In this document: in pieces, positions 27,563 through 36,648 of the stretch
Position numbering within the stretch: the first letter of the stretch is position 1
Layout: every line of letters starts with the position of its first letter
From: Phocaeicola_A sp036804505
GTDB taxonomy: Bacteria; Bacteroidota; Bacteroidia; Bacteroidales; Bacteroidaceae
Reading direction: 5' to 3'
NCBI GenBank assembly: GCA_036804505.1
Contig: DAIRSI010000004.1
Span: forward strand, 1 to 64,000
DNA length: 64,000 nt
The notes under the pieces: generated by a model
Seen by the model: the letters and a program-made list of their open reading frames with translations, nothing else
Told to the model about the DNA's origin: nothing
Database searches by the model: none
Position numbers and translations under genes: made by a program

Positions 27563-28102
27563 TTATTTTGTCTCTTCTTTAGGTTTACGATCGAAAAACG
27601 GATTTTTGGAAGACGCGCTTAGCGGGATGGCCATTACGCATTTGCAGTCGGGCAGAAGATTCATTTTCAGGGCCGCCTGTCCTGCGGAGAACATCACGCG
27701 GCAATCCACCCGCAAGTCGGCTGCCGTTGCACAGGCAGAGCCGATGGCAATACCCAGGTCAACGGAGTTTATGGCACAAGGAACCCCTTTCGAACGTCCG
27801 GCACATGTGTCGAATCCGCAATATCCGCAATTCAGCCCCTGAGCCTGTTCGCGAGTCCCTATCAGTACGATAGCCTCTGCTGACAAAATGTTTTCCGCAT
27901 CACGGAGAAAAAACTTGTATCCGTTCTCCAGATACATATCCTTCATTTTTTGGCTCAAGGCCTCAATGTCCTCGTCGGTGATGGTAACCGCTTCAATGAT
28001 GTCTATACCTTTTCCTTTAGGAGCAGTTCTTGCGGCCGTCATCATGTGGCGTGCCACTTCAATCAGGTGTAAATGTCTTGTTTCTCTTTCGTTCAATATC
28101 AT
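27563..28102 (-). CDS. DUF2148 ferredoxin-like domain protein
   Basis: Protein of 179 residues with a cysteine-rich C-terminal half. The motif CGYCGFDTCAGRSKGVPCA is typical of DUF2148 and suggests an Fe-S site. Further cysteines follow in SACATAAD, DCRVMFS and PDCKCVMA. The N-terminal half is alpha/beta. Proteins of this family occur widely in anaerobes, but their reaction is unknown. It overlaps the upstream symporter gene by 4 bases and is 2 bases from aguA, so it may be linked to polyamine metabolism by position only. Confidence 0.85.
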   Translation of the reverse strand: MILNERETRHLHLIEVARHMMTAARTAPKGKGIDIIEAVTITDEDIEALSQKMKDMYLENGYKFFLRDAENILSAEAIVLIGTREQAQGLNCGYCGFDTCAGRSKGVPCAINSVDLGIAIGSACATAADLRVDCRVMFSAGQAALKMNLLPDCKCVMAIPLSASSKNPFFDRKPKEETK

Positions 28103-29271
28103 ATCTTATTTGTTTTTTTACCGAAATATTTATTCATAACCAAAGCTATTGCGCCATCTCCCGTCACGTTGCAGGCAGTTCCGAAACTGTCCATCGTTAT
28201 GTAGATGGCAATAATCAGAGCCAGTTCGTTGGCATTGAATCCCAGCATCGAACCCAGAATACCCAGAGCCGCCATGATGGCACCACCCGGTACGCCCGGA
28301 GCAGCAACCATAATCACTCCCAGCATGCAGATGAATCCTGCATACAGTCCGAAATCGAATGGAGTGCCTTCCATTATCATCAAGGCTAGTGAACAAGCTA
28401 CAATTTTCATTTCGCTTCCGGACAAATGTATGGTAGCGCACAAGGGAATCACAAAACCTGCGATGCCTTCTTCCACACCGTTCTTGATGGTCTGCTTCAA
28501 AGTCACCGGTATGGTGGCTGCCGAAGAAGAAGTCCCCAATGCCGTGAAATAAGCCGGGAGCATGCATCCCAGCAGTTTGAACGGGTTTCTCTTTACAAAG
28601 ATGGCTGCCACGCTGTATTGGAACAGCAGCAAAAGTATGTGCATGATGAAAATTACCGCAATGATGCTTATGAATACATTCAGCACATGCATGGCCTGTC
28701 CAGAATGAGTCATATTCAGAAATATGCCGAATATATAAATAGGTAGAAGCGGAATGATGATTGTTTCGATTGTTTTGGTGATGATATCCTTGAATTCCTC
28801 GAAAACATCATGAAGGGCAGTACCTTCACTGTGGGCGATACCCAGCCCCACCATAAAAGAGAAAATAAGAGATGTCATCACATCCATCAGCGGCGGGATG
28901 TTTACTGTGAAGTAGGGAGTCAAGTCCTGTGCCTGGCCTATTTGTTCCAGCGGAGTACCCGGAGTAATCAGATGAGGGAATACGGTGCTCGAGGTGAAAT
29001 AAGAAAAAAATCCCGAGAATAAGGTATCCATGTAAGCAATGATAGTTGTGATTATCAGTAGCTTTCCTGCTTCTTTACCGATATTGGCGATAGCCGGTGT
29101 AACCAGACCGACAATGATGAACGGAACGATGAAACCCAGGAATTGACTGAATATACTATTGAATGTGACGAATATGCGGACCAGCGGGCCGGTAAGCACG
29201 TTCCCCAGGCAAATACCCAGAGCAATTGCTATGATGATACGGGGGAGCAAACTTATTTTTATTCGTTTCAT
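28099..29271 (-). CDS. Dicarboxylate/amino acid:cation symporter
   Basis: Inner-membrane transporter of 390 residues in the DAACS (GltP/DctA/SstT) family. It has about eight helices, a serine-rich re-entrant loop (GTSSSAATIPVTLKQ) and the late substrate/cation motif MDSFGTACNVTGDGAIA. Substrates in the family are dicarboxylates, glutamate, aspartate or serine/threonine. It is the first gene of the operon that continues with DUF2148, aguA and aguB, but DAACS proteins are not known agmatine carriers, so the substrate stays open. Confidence 0.92.
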   Translation of the reverse strand: MKRIKISLLPRIIIAIALGICLGNVLTGPLVRIFVTFNSIFSQFLGFIVPFIIVGLVTPAIANIGKEAGKLLIITTIIAYMDTLFSGFFSYFTSSTVFPHLITPGTPLEQIGQAQDLTPYFTVNIPPLMDVMTSLIFSFMVGLGIAHSEGTALHDVFEEFKDIITKTIETIIIPLLPIYIFGIFLNMTHSGQAMHVLNVFISIIAVIFIMHILLLLFQYSVAAIFVKRNPFKLLGCMLPAYFTALGTSSSAATIPVTLKQTIKNGVEEGIAGFVIPLCATIHLSGSEMKIVACSLALMIMEGTPFDFGLYAGFICMLGVIMVAAPGVPGGAIMAALGILGSMLGFNANELALIIAIYITMDSFGTACNVTGDGAIALVMNKYFGKKTNKI

Positions 29272-29291
29272 GGCATTTTATTTTTAAGAAG

Positions 29292-29322
29292 CAAAAATAT
29301 GCAATAATCGGTGAAATGCAAA
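29292..29322 (-). promoter_or_regulatory. Promoter of the symporter-aguA-aguB operon
   Basis: On the minus strand TTTG and TATTTTTG are separated by exactly 19 bases, matching the Bacteroides consensus. The predicted start lies about 15 bases before the symporter ATG. Confidence 0.7.
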
Positions 29323-29324
29323 AT

Positions 29325-29362
29325 AAAAAGGGATAAAGTCTTTTGCGGCCTTATCCCTTTTT
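29325..29362 (-). terminator. Terminator after the zinc-ribbon gene
   Basis: A 12-bp stem (AAAAAGGGATAA) with a 14-base loop; the minus strand continues TTTTTATTTT. The stem also has a T-run on the other strand, so it could act in both directions. It lies 20 bases past the stop. Confidence 0.8.
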
Positions 29363-29382
29363 TTATAAATCAGTCTTCCTGT

Positions 29383-30186
29383 TTATTTTTTTACTTTCAC
29401 TTCTTTGGTTTCCTTATCGGGTTCCGATACTGAGTGAGCCAATTCAGGGTCAATCATGATGCGTCCGCAGTATTCGCAGACGATGATTTTCTTTCTCATG
29501 CGGATATCCAACTGTCTCTGTGGCGGAATCTTGTTGAAGCAACCGCCGCATGCATCACGTTGCACGTACACAATGCCCAGTCCGTTGCGTGAGTTCTTGC
29601 GGATACGTTTGAATGCAGTCAGCAATCTCGGTTCGATGGTTGTTTCCAGATTCTTTGCCTTTTCGCGTAATTTCTCTTCCTCCTGTTTTGTTTCGGCTAT
29701 AATTTCGTCGAGTTCCGACTTCTTCACCTCGAAATCCTTCTTTCTCTCATCCAGAGCCTGGTTGCTCTGTTCTATCTCATTGTTTTTCTCCTCGATGGCA
29801 GCCTGTCCCTCGCGGATACGTTTTTCGCAAAGTTCTATTTCCAAAGTCTGGAATTCTATTTCCTTGCTCAGCATGTCATATTCGCGGTTGTTGCGCACGT
29901 TGTCCTGTTGAACCTTGTATTTCTCGATGGACGACTTGGCCACTTCAATCTCGTGTTTCTTCTGGACGATTGCCGATTTCAGATTATCTATGTCCGTACC
30001 TATATTCTCGATACGTGTAGTCAGCCCGGCAACTTCATCTTCCAGATCCTGAACCTCCAGAGGAAGTTCTCCGCGCAGTGTCTTGATTTTGTCTATTTCA
30101 GACAACATGAGCTGCAACTGGTAAAGTGCTTTTAGCTTCTCTTCTACGGTCAAATCCGTAGGATCTTTTTTTGCTTCTTTTGCCAT
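29383..30186 (-). CDS. C4-type zinc-ribbon coiled-coil protein
   Basis: Protein of 267 residues. A long coiled coil (about residues 15-190) is followed by a C4 zinc ribbon (CGGC and CEYC pairs, about residues 209-235). This is the layout of the chlamydial CT398/HP0958-like family, which binds nucleic acid or chaperones partners in several bacteria. The start at 30186 is chosen because the longer frame from 30249 overlaps nif3. The gene is 2 bases from nif3, a common pairing in Bacteroidales. Confidence 0.87.
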   Translation of the reverse strand: MAKEAKKDPTDLTVEEKLKALYQLQLMLSEIDKIKTLRGELPLEVQDLEDEVAGLTTRIENIGTDIDNLKSAIVQKKHEIEVAKSSIEKYKVQQDNVRNNREYDMLSKEIEFQTLEIELCEKRIREGQAAIEEKNNEIEQSNQALDERKKDFEVKKSELDEIIAETKQEEEKLREKAKNLETTIEPRLLTAFKRIRKNSRNGLGIVYVQRDACGGCFNKIPPQRQLDIRMRKKIIVCEYCGRIMIDPELAHSVSEPDKETKEVKVKK

Positions 30187-30188
30187 AA

Positions 30189-30983
30189 TTACATGTAGTT
30201 TATCGGATTTGTACGGACCATTGTCTTTTTCACCGGCAAGTCTCCGCACGCTTCTTTTATTATTGATTCTATTAATTCCACTGTATATTGTTCGCTTTCA
30301 TAGTGTCCGGTTTCCACCAGCAGGATATCCTCTTCTCGTCCGAAGAAGTCATGATAACCTATTTCTCCGGTCATGAAAGCATCAGCACCCTCTGCCACGG
30401 CCTTGTCCATAAGGAAAGAACCCGCTCCTCCGCAAAGAGCCACTTTTTTTACCGTCCCTTGCCAATTGTTGAAACGCAAGCATTCCACTTCAAAAGTCTC
30501 TTTCACCCGTTTCAGGAAAACATCTTTTGTCATCGGATGCTCAAATTCACCCATGACGCCGGAACCGGCCTCCATTCTGATATCAGAAGGAACATCCGTT
30601 TTCATTTCCAGAAAGCGCACATTCTGCAAACCCAGCTTTTCCGCTATCTTGAAACTTACCCCGCCGGGAGCATTATCCAGATTCGTGTGTGCAGCATACA
30701 AAACAATTCCGTGTTTCACCGCTTTCATCACACACCTTTCTATATAGTTCCTTCCCGTCAGTGTTTTCAGCCCGTGGAAAAGGAGAGGATGGTGCGCAAC
30801 AATCACGTTGAATCCCGACCCGATAGCTTCGTCGATAACCGCTTCGGTCACGTCAAGACACAACAAAGCCCCTGTTGCTTCCGCTTCTGTCAGTCCCACT
30901 TGCAAGCCGGCATTATCAAATCCGTCTTGCAAAGGCAGAGGCGCGAACCTTTCAAGGGCGCTTACTATTTCCTTAATTTTCAT
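30189..30983 (-). CDS. Nif3/DUF34 dinuclear-metal protein
   Basis: Metal-binding hexameric protein of the Nif3/YbgI family, 264 residues, short form without the inserted PII-like domain. Metal ligands lie in AHHPLLFHG, AHTNLDNAPGG and GEIGYHDFFG; a final Glu/His motif (LVETGHYESEQ) completes the site. Members are linked to GTP cyclohydrolase-like chemistry in name only, and the true role is unsettled. Confidence 0.9.
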   Translation of the reverse strand: MKIKEIVSALERFAPLPLQDGFDNAGLQVGLTEAEATGALLCLDVTEAVIDEAIGSGFNVIVAHHPLLFHGLKTLTGRNYIERCVMKAVKHGIVLYAAHTNLDNAPGGVSFKIAEKLGLQNVRFLEMKTDVPSDIRMEAGSGVMGEFEHPMTKDVFLKRVKETFEVECLRFNNWQGTVKKVALCGGAGSFLMDKAVAEGADAFMTGEIGYHDFFGREEDILLVETGHYESEQYTVELIESIIKEACGDLPVKKTMVRTNPINYM

Positions 30984-31002
30984 TGATTAAAAGAAATTTG
31001 TG

Positions 31003-31010
31003 CAAAGGTA
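31003..31010 (-). promoter_or_regulatory. Candidate -7 element for the nif3/zinc-ribbon operon
   Basis: TACCTTTG on the minus strand, 20 bases before nif3. A TTTG lies 23 bases further upstream, slightly long. Confidence 0.5.
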
Positions 31011-31044
31011 AGAAAAACAATCGGTTTTCTCTACAAATCCCGAT

Positions 31045-32163
31045 TTATTTTTTTATGCTCTGATATATTTTCAGGAGTTCTTCAGCCGTATGTCTCCAGC
31101 TGAACAGTTTCACCCGTTCCAGTCCATATTCAATTTGTTTCTGTCGCAGGGTGGGAGAGGTCTCCAGCTCCAGTAGCTTATCGGTAATCTCTTCATCTTT
31201 GAAAGGATCTACCAGTAAAGCCTTTTCACCTACTATTTCCGGCATGGCCGAAGTATTTCCCGCAATGACCGGTGCTCCGCAAGCCATCGCTTCCAGCATC
31301 GGTATTCCGAAACTCTCTCGGAGTGAAGGATACAGAAAAGCAAAAGCCCCGTTGTATAAATCCGCTAAATCCTTGTTTTCTATGTAACCAGGGAAAGCCA
31401 GATGCGGCTTGATATCCTCAATACCTTCCGTCTTCAGTATCGAATCCAGAAAGTCCTCTTTCAAATCAGCAATGAGCAACTGCCTTTTTGATTCCGACTG
31501 CTTCAGATAAGCAGCATACGCCCTCAGCACTCGGGGAGTATTCTTTTTGGGGTCCGTGTTGCCCAGAAAAAACAAATAACCGTCTTCCTTGACATACTTC
31601 CTTATCACGTTTTTGTCCGCATCCTTCATCCGGAAGTGATCATTATATCCGTTGTACACAGCAGTGAGCAAGCCCTCCTTCAAGTGGAGAGCCTGCTGTA
31701 TGCGGTTACATTCAAATTTCGATACCGTGATGATGCGGCTGCATTTCTTCAGTATGCGAGGCACCACCAGTCGGCGGTAATGCCATCCCATTTCCTGATA
31801 AAGTGATCGGCTCGAAGCCTGTCGTTTTTCCAGAAAGATGATATCGTGCAGTGTCAACACCAAAGGTACAGGACAGCATAGTGGCGCCGTGTTACTGGTG
31901 CAATGCAGCAAGTCCGGTTTGATACCAGCCACAGCCCTTGGCAGCGCCACCTGTTCCCAAAGCGGATAAGTAGGGCATTTCACTTCCACGATGTGCACAT
32001 TCCCGCTTTCTTCCAGACACCGGTCCGGTCCCGGACTCACCAGAATGAAATACTCATTCTCCGTGTCCATTTTTTGCAGTTCCCGGATACTCTCCAGTGC
32101 CACGAAATCCATTCCGTGCTTGTTTGTCCGGAATATGCGCTGGGCTTCAATCGCTATTTTCAT
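31045..32163 (-). CDS. Glycosyltransferase family 4 (GT-B)
   Basis: GT4 enzyme of 372 residues. The E-x7-E donor motif is in SLRESFGIPMLEAMACGAP near residue 290, after an FLGNTDPKKNTPRVLRAYAA block typical of the nucleotide-binding half. The GT4 subgroup looks mannosyltransferase-like. It lies 24 bases after glutathione peroxidase and outside the main glycan locus, with normal base composition. Donor and acceptor are unknown. Confidence 0.88.
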   Translation of the reverse strand: MKIAIEAQRIFRTNKHGMDFVALESIRELQKMDTENEYFILVSPGPDRCLEESGNVHIVEVKCPTYPLWEQVALPRAVAGIKPDLLHCTSNTAPLCCPVPLVLTLHDIIFLEKRQASSRSLYQEMGWHYRRLVVPRILKKCSRIITVSKFECNRIQQALHLKEGLLTAVYNGYNDHFRMKDADKNVIRKYVKEDGYLFFLGNTDPKKNTPRVLRAYAAYLKQSESKRQLLIADLKEDFLDSILKTEGIEDIKPHLAFPGYIENKDLADLYNGAFAFLYPSLRESFGIPMLEAMACGAPVIAGNTSAMPEIVGEKALLVDPFKDEEITDKLLELETSPTLRQKQIEYGLERVKLFSWRHTAEELLKIYQSIKK

Positions 32164-32187
32164 GCCGTTTTTCCGCCTTTCTTTTGA

Positions 32188-32736
32188 TTAGAGCAGAGAT
32201 TCGATGAATTTCTCCACGTTATCCATATTCTCCGTCGGTTCGAAGCGTTTTGCCACTTCACCCTTGCGGTCGATGATGAACTTCGTGAAGTTCCATTTTA
32301 TGTCCGGAGATTCCTTGTAGTTTGCATCCGCTTTGGAAAGCATGTCATCCAGAATCTTTCCGATAGGATGATTCAGATCGAAACCACCGAAACCCTCTTT
32401 GCTCTTCATGAATTTGTAGAGAGGATCAGCCCCTTCGCCATTCACTTCAATCTTCTTGAACTGCGGGAATTTCGTGTGGTAGTTCAGTTGGCAGAACTCA
32501 TGAATTTCCTCTTCGGTACCCGGAGCCTGTCCGCCGAACTGGTTGCAAGGAAAATCCAGAATTTCCAGACCCTTTTCGCTCAGTTTCTCATAGATACTTT
32601 CCAGTTCCTTATACTGAGGAGTAAATCCGCATTTCGTTGCGGTATTTACAATCATAAGCACTTTGCCTTCAAGACTCTTCAACGATACTTCGTTGCCTTT
32701 TCTGTCTTTCACAGAGAAATCATATACATTAGCCAT
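32188..32736 (-). CDS. Glutathione peroxidase-family thiol peroxidase
   Basis: Peroxidase of 182 residues. The active-site Cys is in NTATKCGFTPQYKELE (Cys rather than selenocysteine), the Gln in FPCNQFGGQAPG and the Trp in IKWNFTKFI. Bacterial members without glutathione usually take electrons from thioredoxin. It lies between the end of the RloB gene (18 bases upstream) and the glycosyltransferase, and may depend on read-through from the ATPase-RloB transcript. Confidence 0.94.
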   Translation of the reverse strand: MANVYDFSVKDRKGNEVSLKSLEGKVLMIVNTATKCGFTPQYKELESIYEKLSEKGLEILDFPCNQFGGQAPGTEEEIHEFCQLNYHTKFPQFKKIEVNGEGADPLYKFMKSKEGFGGFDLNHPIGKILDDMLSKADANYKESPDIKWNFTKFIIDRKGEVAKRFEPTENMDNVEKFIESLL

Positions 32737-32754
32737 AAAACATAAATTAAAGAG

Positions 32755-33840
32755 TTAAACAATTAAATCTGAATGTTTCAATTCTATATAAACATGGATA
32801 AATCCGTCATCGATTTTCACTAAGTCTGCATCAGATGGAATTTTGCAGGAAAATGATTTTTCAGTTTGCAACAGAATTTTCTTATCCGTTACGCAGAAAA
32901 TCTTTTTTCCTGCAGAGTCGCAAAATGAAAAATCTTCATTTATGATACAAGAGCCATTTCCTATATTATATATAAATAACTCCTCATTTCGTTCAGATAT
33001 TTTTAATTTTGTTTTTAAATATGAAAAAGGTTCGTCTTTTTTTCTCCATACATATTCATCATTATTTTCCAAAAGTCTTGCAACAAGTTTGTCTGTATCT
33101 GTATAAGGATTGTATTCATAAATGCAGTTACCACTATGAAGATGTCTCAACCACGCTGCATTCATGAAAGCTTGTTCAATTCTTTGCAGAGTATAGGATG
33201 AAAATATACATTGTTTGTTTTTCGTATAGTCCGGAATATATTTTTTTTCGCGTAACCGTCCACCGAGGCATCGATGTCCGTGACAGTCATTTACCATATT
33301 GGTCCCGCATAAGATTGCTTTATTCCCATTGCTTTTGTCTTTGCATTCCGAAACAGTAAACGCCTTGTCGTTCCTTTCAAAATGCGCCAGCAACCATTCT
33401 TCGAAACAATAAGAAGAAAAAGCAATATGAAGATTATTTATTTCCTTTGCTAATTGGAATGCATGTTCATGGTCAGGGTGAACATCTTTATCAAAGACAG
33501 CCCATCCTTCAGTAAAACCCTCTTCTTCCATGAACAATTGTACTTCTCTGACATATCTGGTTGGCTGTTTCCCATATATATTATATTCATCCAATGAATG
33601 TTCATTTAGACAATAATACTGTGGAAGAGTTTCCTTTTCCATTGTTTTTGAATAAGTAATCCTTTTTGGATTCTTTTTTCTGATTTTTTCAGACTCACCT
33701 GGAATAATTCTGATTTTAGAGAATCTATCCGGAGCTGTGTGCTCCACATAATTCTTTAAATCAGTGAAATAGTTATACTCCGTATCAGTCCCTTCACATA
33801 ATATGATAATATTATTAAGCGTTCTCCTTTTTTCTCTCAT
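32755..33840 (-). CDS. RloB-family protein with cysteine-rich insert and extra C-terminal domain
   Basis: RloB-like partner (361 residues from the ATG at 33840) of the ATPase encoded just upstream; RloB proteins look like Toprim-type nucleases. Acidic core residues lie in ILCEGTDTEYNYF (Glu16) and AVFDKDVHPDHEHAF (Asp117, Asp119); the late family motif is CFEEWLLAHF (about 145-154). Two features are unusual: four cysteines (166, 178, 186, 191) with nearby His form a possible zinc site, and about 100 beta-rich residues follow the normal family end near 258. It overlaps the ATPase gene by 26 bases. A role in phage defence is inferred from the pairing. Confidence 0.75.
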   Translation of the reverse strand: MREKRRTLNNIIILCEGTDTEYNYFTDLKNYVEHTAPDRFSKIRIIPGESEKIRKKNPKRITYSKTMEKETLPQYYCLNEHSLDEYNIYGKQPTRYVREVQLFMEEEGFTEGWAVFDKDVHPDHEHAFQLAKEINNLHIAFSSYCFEEWLLAHFERNDKAFTVSECKDKSNGNKAILCGTNMVNDCHGHRCLGGRLREKKYIPDYTKNKQCIFSSYTLQRIEQAFMNAAWLRHLHSGNCIYEYNPYTDTDKLVARLLENNDEYVWRKKDEPFSYLKTKLKISERNEELFIYNIGNGSCIINEDFSFCDSAGKKIFCVTDKKILLQTEKSFSCKIPSDADLVKIDDGFIHVYIELKHSDLIV

Positions 33841-35122
33841 CGTCAAAGATATAATTAATATTACCAAACTTAGGGAGAGCTCCAAACCTACCTGCCCTAT
33901 ACCACCGTTCAAAAGGTGAGTTTATTCCGATATCTTCGAAGTCTTGAGCAGAAAATAGTTGTGAAACTCCATTATTGTCTTTTTCTGCAAACCAGATTTG
34001 GTCAGCCCGAAGAGTAGAATTTCCTGCTATTGACGCATCATGGGTGGTGAACAATAATTGTGCATGATGTGGGTTCGATTTTGGGTTATTAAAAAAGGAA
34101 ACTAATAACTGAAAAAGTTCCGGATGTATGGCAATATTCATTTCATCATAAGCCAGAAATCCACCGTTTTCAAGGATATCAAGAATTCTTGCACCCAGTC
34201 CGAATAAGTTTTTAGTACCTGTTGATTCCAGTGACATACCGATAGTAATATGTTCCTTTTGAGATTGATGAACCATGCCAAACTCCCATTTGTTATTGTT
34301 GATCATAATTTTCTTTGCATCTTCTGAAACTGAATCCGGAAATTTAAATTCATCTTCATGATGTTCAATCATGACCACATCATTAATACCCATATCGGCA
34401 ATATGAATGAGACGTTTGAGCCTGCCGAATAAGGATTGGTTGTTTTTTAAAATATTGGCTGCAACATTTTCATTGTTGGCTTTTAAGTTGATGGAATCGC
34501 CGACTGGTTCCGCTTGTATATTGGCCAATGCCGTGTAGATATCCAATAATCCATTCACTTGCCTTGTCCCTATTTCAGAAAGAATCAGATGATTTGCTAG
34601 AAATTGAGCATTAGCAAAGTCAACAGTTCCACTTTGCCAGTTGTCTCCTATCTGAAGTCCTCTGCTGTTCGGCTTCGTTTCACCATCCAGTTCGAAGACA
34701 AGTTCTTTTTCTCCATTGTTTATTATATATAAACCCTCAAAAAGAATAATTGAATTAAAGTGAATGGTATATCTGAATCTTTTCCTATTAACGATGAAAT
34801 CTATAGTTAATTCTGTCGGTGCCATTCTAGTCTGTTCATCCAATACAAAAGGAATATAAGTAGGAATGGCAGTGCGCACATCGAAATTTCTTGAGTTTGC
34901 GACAAGAAAAGATAGAGCATGGAAAGCCCATATCACATTACTTTTTCCTGAGGCATTCGCACCAAATATGGCAGCAGATTTCAAAAGGCGTATTGTTTCT
35001 CCGTTTTCAAGTTCTGTTACGGTATAATTATCACTATTGAAGTCCTCCTCTAGGGCTTCAAAAGTGAAGACTGTTTCATCTCTGTATGATCGAAAATTTT
35101 TTATTTTGAAATCTATTATCAT
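33815..35122 (-). CDS. SMC-like AAA ATPase (RloA/AbiL-type), module 1
   Basis: ATPase of 435 residues of the AAA_15/AAA_21 type that accompany RloB. Motifs: Walker A in IFGANASGKSNVIWAF near residue 55, the Walker B-like GGFLAYDEMNIAIHPEL and the switch His in LLFTTHDASIAGNS. The start at 35122 (MIIDFKIKNFRSYRDE) fits the family; a frame from 35152 adds 10 residues. Such ATPases are thought to sense phage or damaged DNA and license a partner nuclease. Its start faces that of a second ATPase gene, with 209 bases between them. Confidence 0.85.
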   Translation of the reverse strand: MIIDFKIKNFRSYRDETVFTFEALEEDFNSDNYTVTELENGETIRLLKSAAIFGANASGKSNVIWAFHALSFLVANSRNFDVRTAIPTYIPFVLDEQTRMAPTELTIDFIVNRKRFRYTIHFNSIILFEGLYIINNGEKELVFELDGETKPNSRGLQIGDNWQSGTVDFANAQFLANHLILSEIGTRQVNGLLDIYTALANIQAEPVGDSINLKANNENVAANILKNNQSLFGRLKRLIHIADMGINDVVMIEHHEDEFKFPDSVSEDAKKIMINNNKWEFGMVHQSQKEHITIGMSLESTGTKNLFGLGARILDILENGGFLAYDEMNIAIHPELFQLLVSFFNNPKSNPHHAQLLFTTHDASIAGNSTLRADQIWFAEKDNNGVSQLFSAQDFEDIGINSPFERWYRAGRFGALPKFGNINYIFDDERKKENA

Positions 35123-35197
35123 ATTTTTTTCCGTTTTGACATTACTATGCAATATTCGTTATTTTTTTCCAGATAAGCAAGTCTGCATAATATTTAT

Positions 35198-35283
35198 TTT
35201 CTTATTAATAATGGTAATAATATCTTTGTAAGAAAAATTGTCGCGTGAATATTTCACGGATTAAACAATCTTTTGTATATTTG
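35198..35283 (+). promoter_or_regulatory. Two overlapping candidate promoters and a palindrome before ATPase module 2
   Basis: Two good -33/-7 pairs face the plus-strand ATPase gene: TTTC-N19-TATCTTTG (35198-35228) and TTTC-N20-TATATTTG (35252-35283). A palindrome CGTGAATATTTCACG (35244-35258) lies between them and covers the second -33 element, as an operator would. Confidence 0.5.
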
Positions 35284-35331
35284 TAAAATCATAAGTTCAT
35301 GAAATTATTAATATTTAAAAGTTGAAATGCC

Positions 35332-36642
35332 ATGATACTCCGTTTAATAATGCAAAACTTTTTGTCATTCGATGATGCTGTTCAATTTGATATGTTCCCA
35401 AATTTAAAGCGAATCTCGCATTCTAATCATATATATGAATACGAGGGTAAATTGCCGGTTTTGAAGATGGCAGCTATTTATGGTTCAAACGGATCCGGAA
35501 AATCAAATTTACTGAAAGGAATTAATTTCCTGAAAGCTTTGGCTACTGACAAAAGTTTTTTGGACAAGTCCTCTATTTTGAAATTTTTTTATGGATTGAA
35601 GAATGATGCAGGGGTTCAGCCTTTACAACTTACAATTGAATTTGCAACTCAAAGTAAAGTCGCGTTTATTTATGCTGTCGGAATTGCAAAAACGGGTATT
35701 AAATACGAAACACTTCAACTTTCAGGGTTGGGAATGAAAGACAATGTAACTGTATTCACTAGAGAAGATGGGAAATTAGTATTTGCGAACAAACCATCCG
35801 ATGAAGTTACAAAGATAGTCATGGGATGGATAAATAAAAATCCATTTGCTTCTCTGCTGACTATCAATAACGATATGCCTATACTAACAGATCCGAATGT
35901 GGATTTAGCACGCAAATGGTTTGATAACGAATTAGAGATTATTGGCCTTCATTCTTTTAGCCCCAGTTTAATAAGCATTTTCAAAAAGAAAAAGGATATT
36001 AATAAATTTGCTTCTGGAATATTCAGTGCTATTGGTTTAGGTATTGATGGTGTAAAAGTTAAGACAGAAAATTTCGAAGATTGGCTTAGCACGCACGATA
36101 CTAGTCGACTACCCATGGAAAAGTTAAAGAATATGCGTTCCGGTGTATTATCAGAGATCGTTGACTTTAGAAATACCCGTGACATTAGTGTTGAAAAAGG
36201 TGTACAGAAAATTAGCCAGATGATGTTTGAACAATTTGGAAAGGGTGGTTTTGTTAAAGATATGGATATACAATCTCAATCGGACGGAACAGTTCGTTTG
36301 CTATCGCTAATTCCTGCTCTATATTTTGCAATGAAACAAGAAAAGACGGTATTTATAGATGAACTTGATCACAGTATTCATCCACATTTAGTGCGTGAAA
36401 TTGTCCGCTATTTTTCTATGTCCAAGACGAAAGGTCAGTTAATATTCACTACACATCAGACTTGTTTGCTCAATCAAGAGTTCCTTCGCACAGACGAAGT
36501 GTGGTTGGTTGAGAAAAAAGATGGTACAAGTTATATATATTCACTCAATGATTTTAAAATACATAATACTATAAATATTGAAAACGGTTATATGGAGGGA
36601 CGTTACGGGGCAATCCCATTTATCGGTGAAATTAATATATAA
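35332..36642 (+). CDS. SMC-like AAA ATPase (RloA/AbiL-type), module 2
   Basis: ATPase of 436 residues, only distantly like that of module 1. Walker A is in IYGSNGSGKSNLLKGI near residue 50. The C-terminal half has a signature-like SDGTVRLLSLIPALYFA, Walker B TVFIDELDHSIHPHL and the switch His in LIFTTHQTCLLNQ. The C-terminal tail ends GAIPFIGEINI, like the tails of other RloB-linked ATPases. The RloB gene follows with a 6-base gap, so the two are surely co-transcribed. Confidence 0.87.
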   Translation: MILRLIMQNFLSFDDAVQFDMFPNLKRISHSNHIYEYEGKLPVLKMAAIYGSNGSGKSNLLKGINFLKALATDKSFLDKSSILKFFYGLKNDAGVQPLQLTIEFATQSKVAFIYAVGIAKTGIKYETLQLSGLGMKDNVTVFTREDGKLVFANKPSDEVTKIVMGWINKNPFASLLTINNDMPILTDPNVDLARKWFDNELEIIGLHSFSPSLISIFKKKKDINKFASGIFSAIGLGIDGVKVKTENFEDWLSTHDTSRLPMEKLKNMRSGVLSEIVDFRNTRDISVEKGVQKISQMMFEQFGKGGFVKDMDIQSQSDGTVRLLSLIPALYFAMKQEKTVFIDELDHSIHPHLVREIVRYFSMSKTKGQLIFTTHQTCLLNQEFLRTDEVWLVEKKDGTSYIYSLNDFKIHNTINIENGYMEGRYGAIPFIGEINI

Positions 36643-36648
36643 GTGAGT

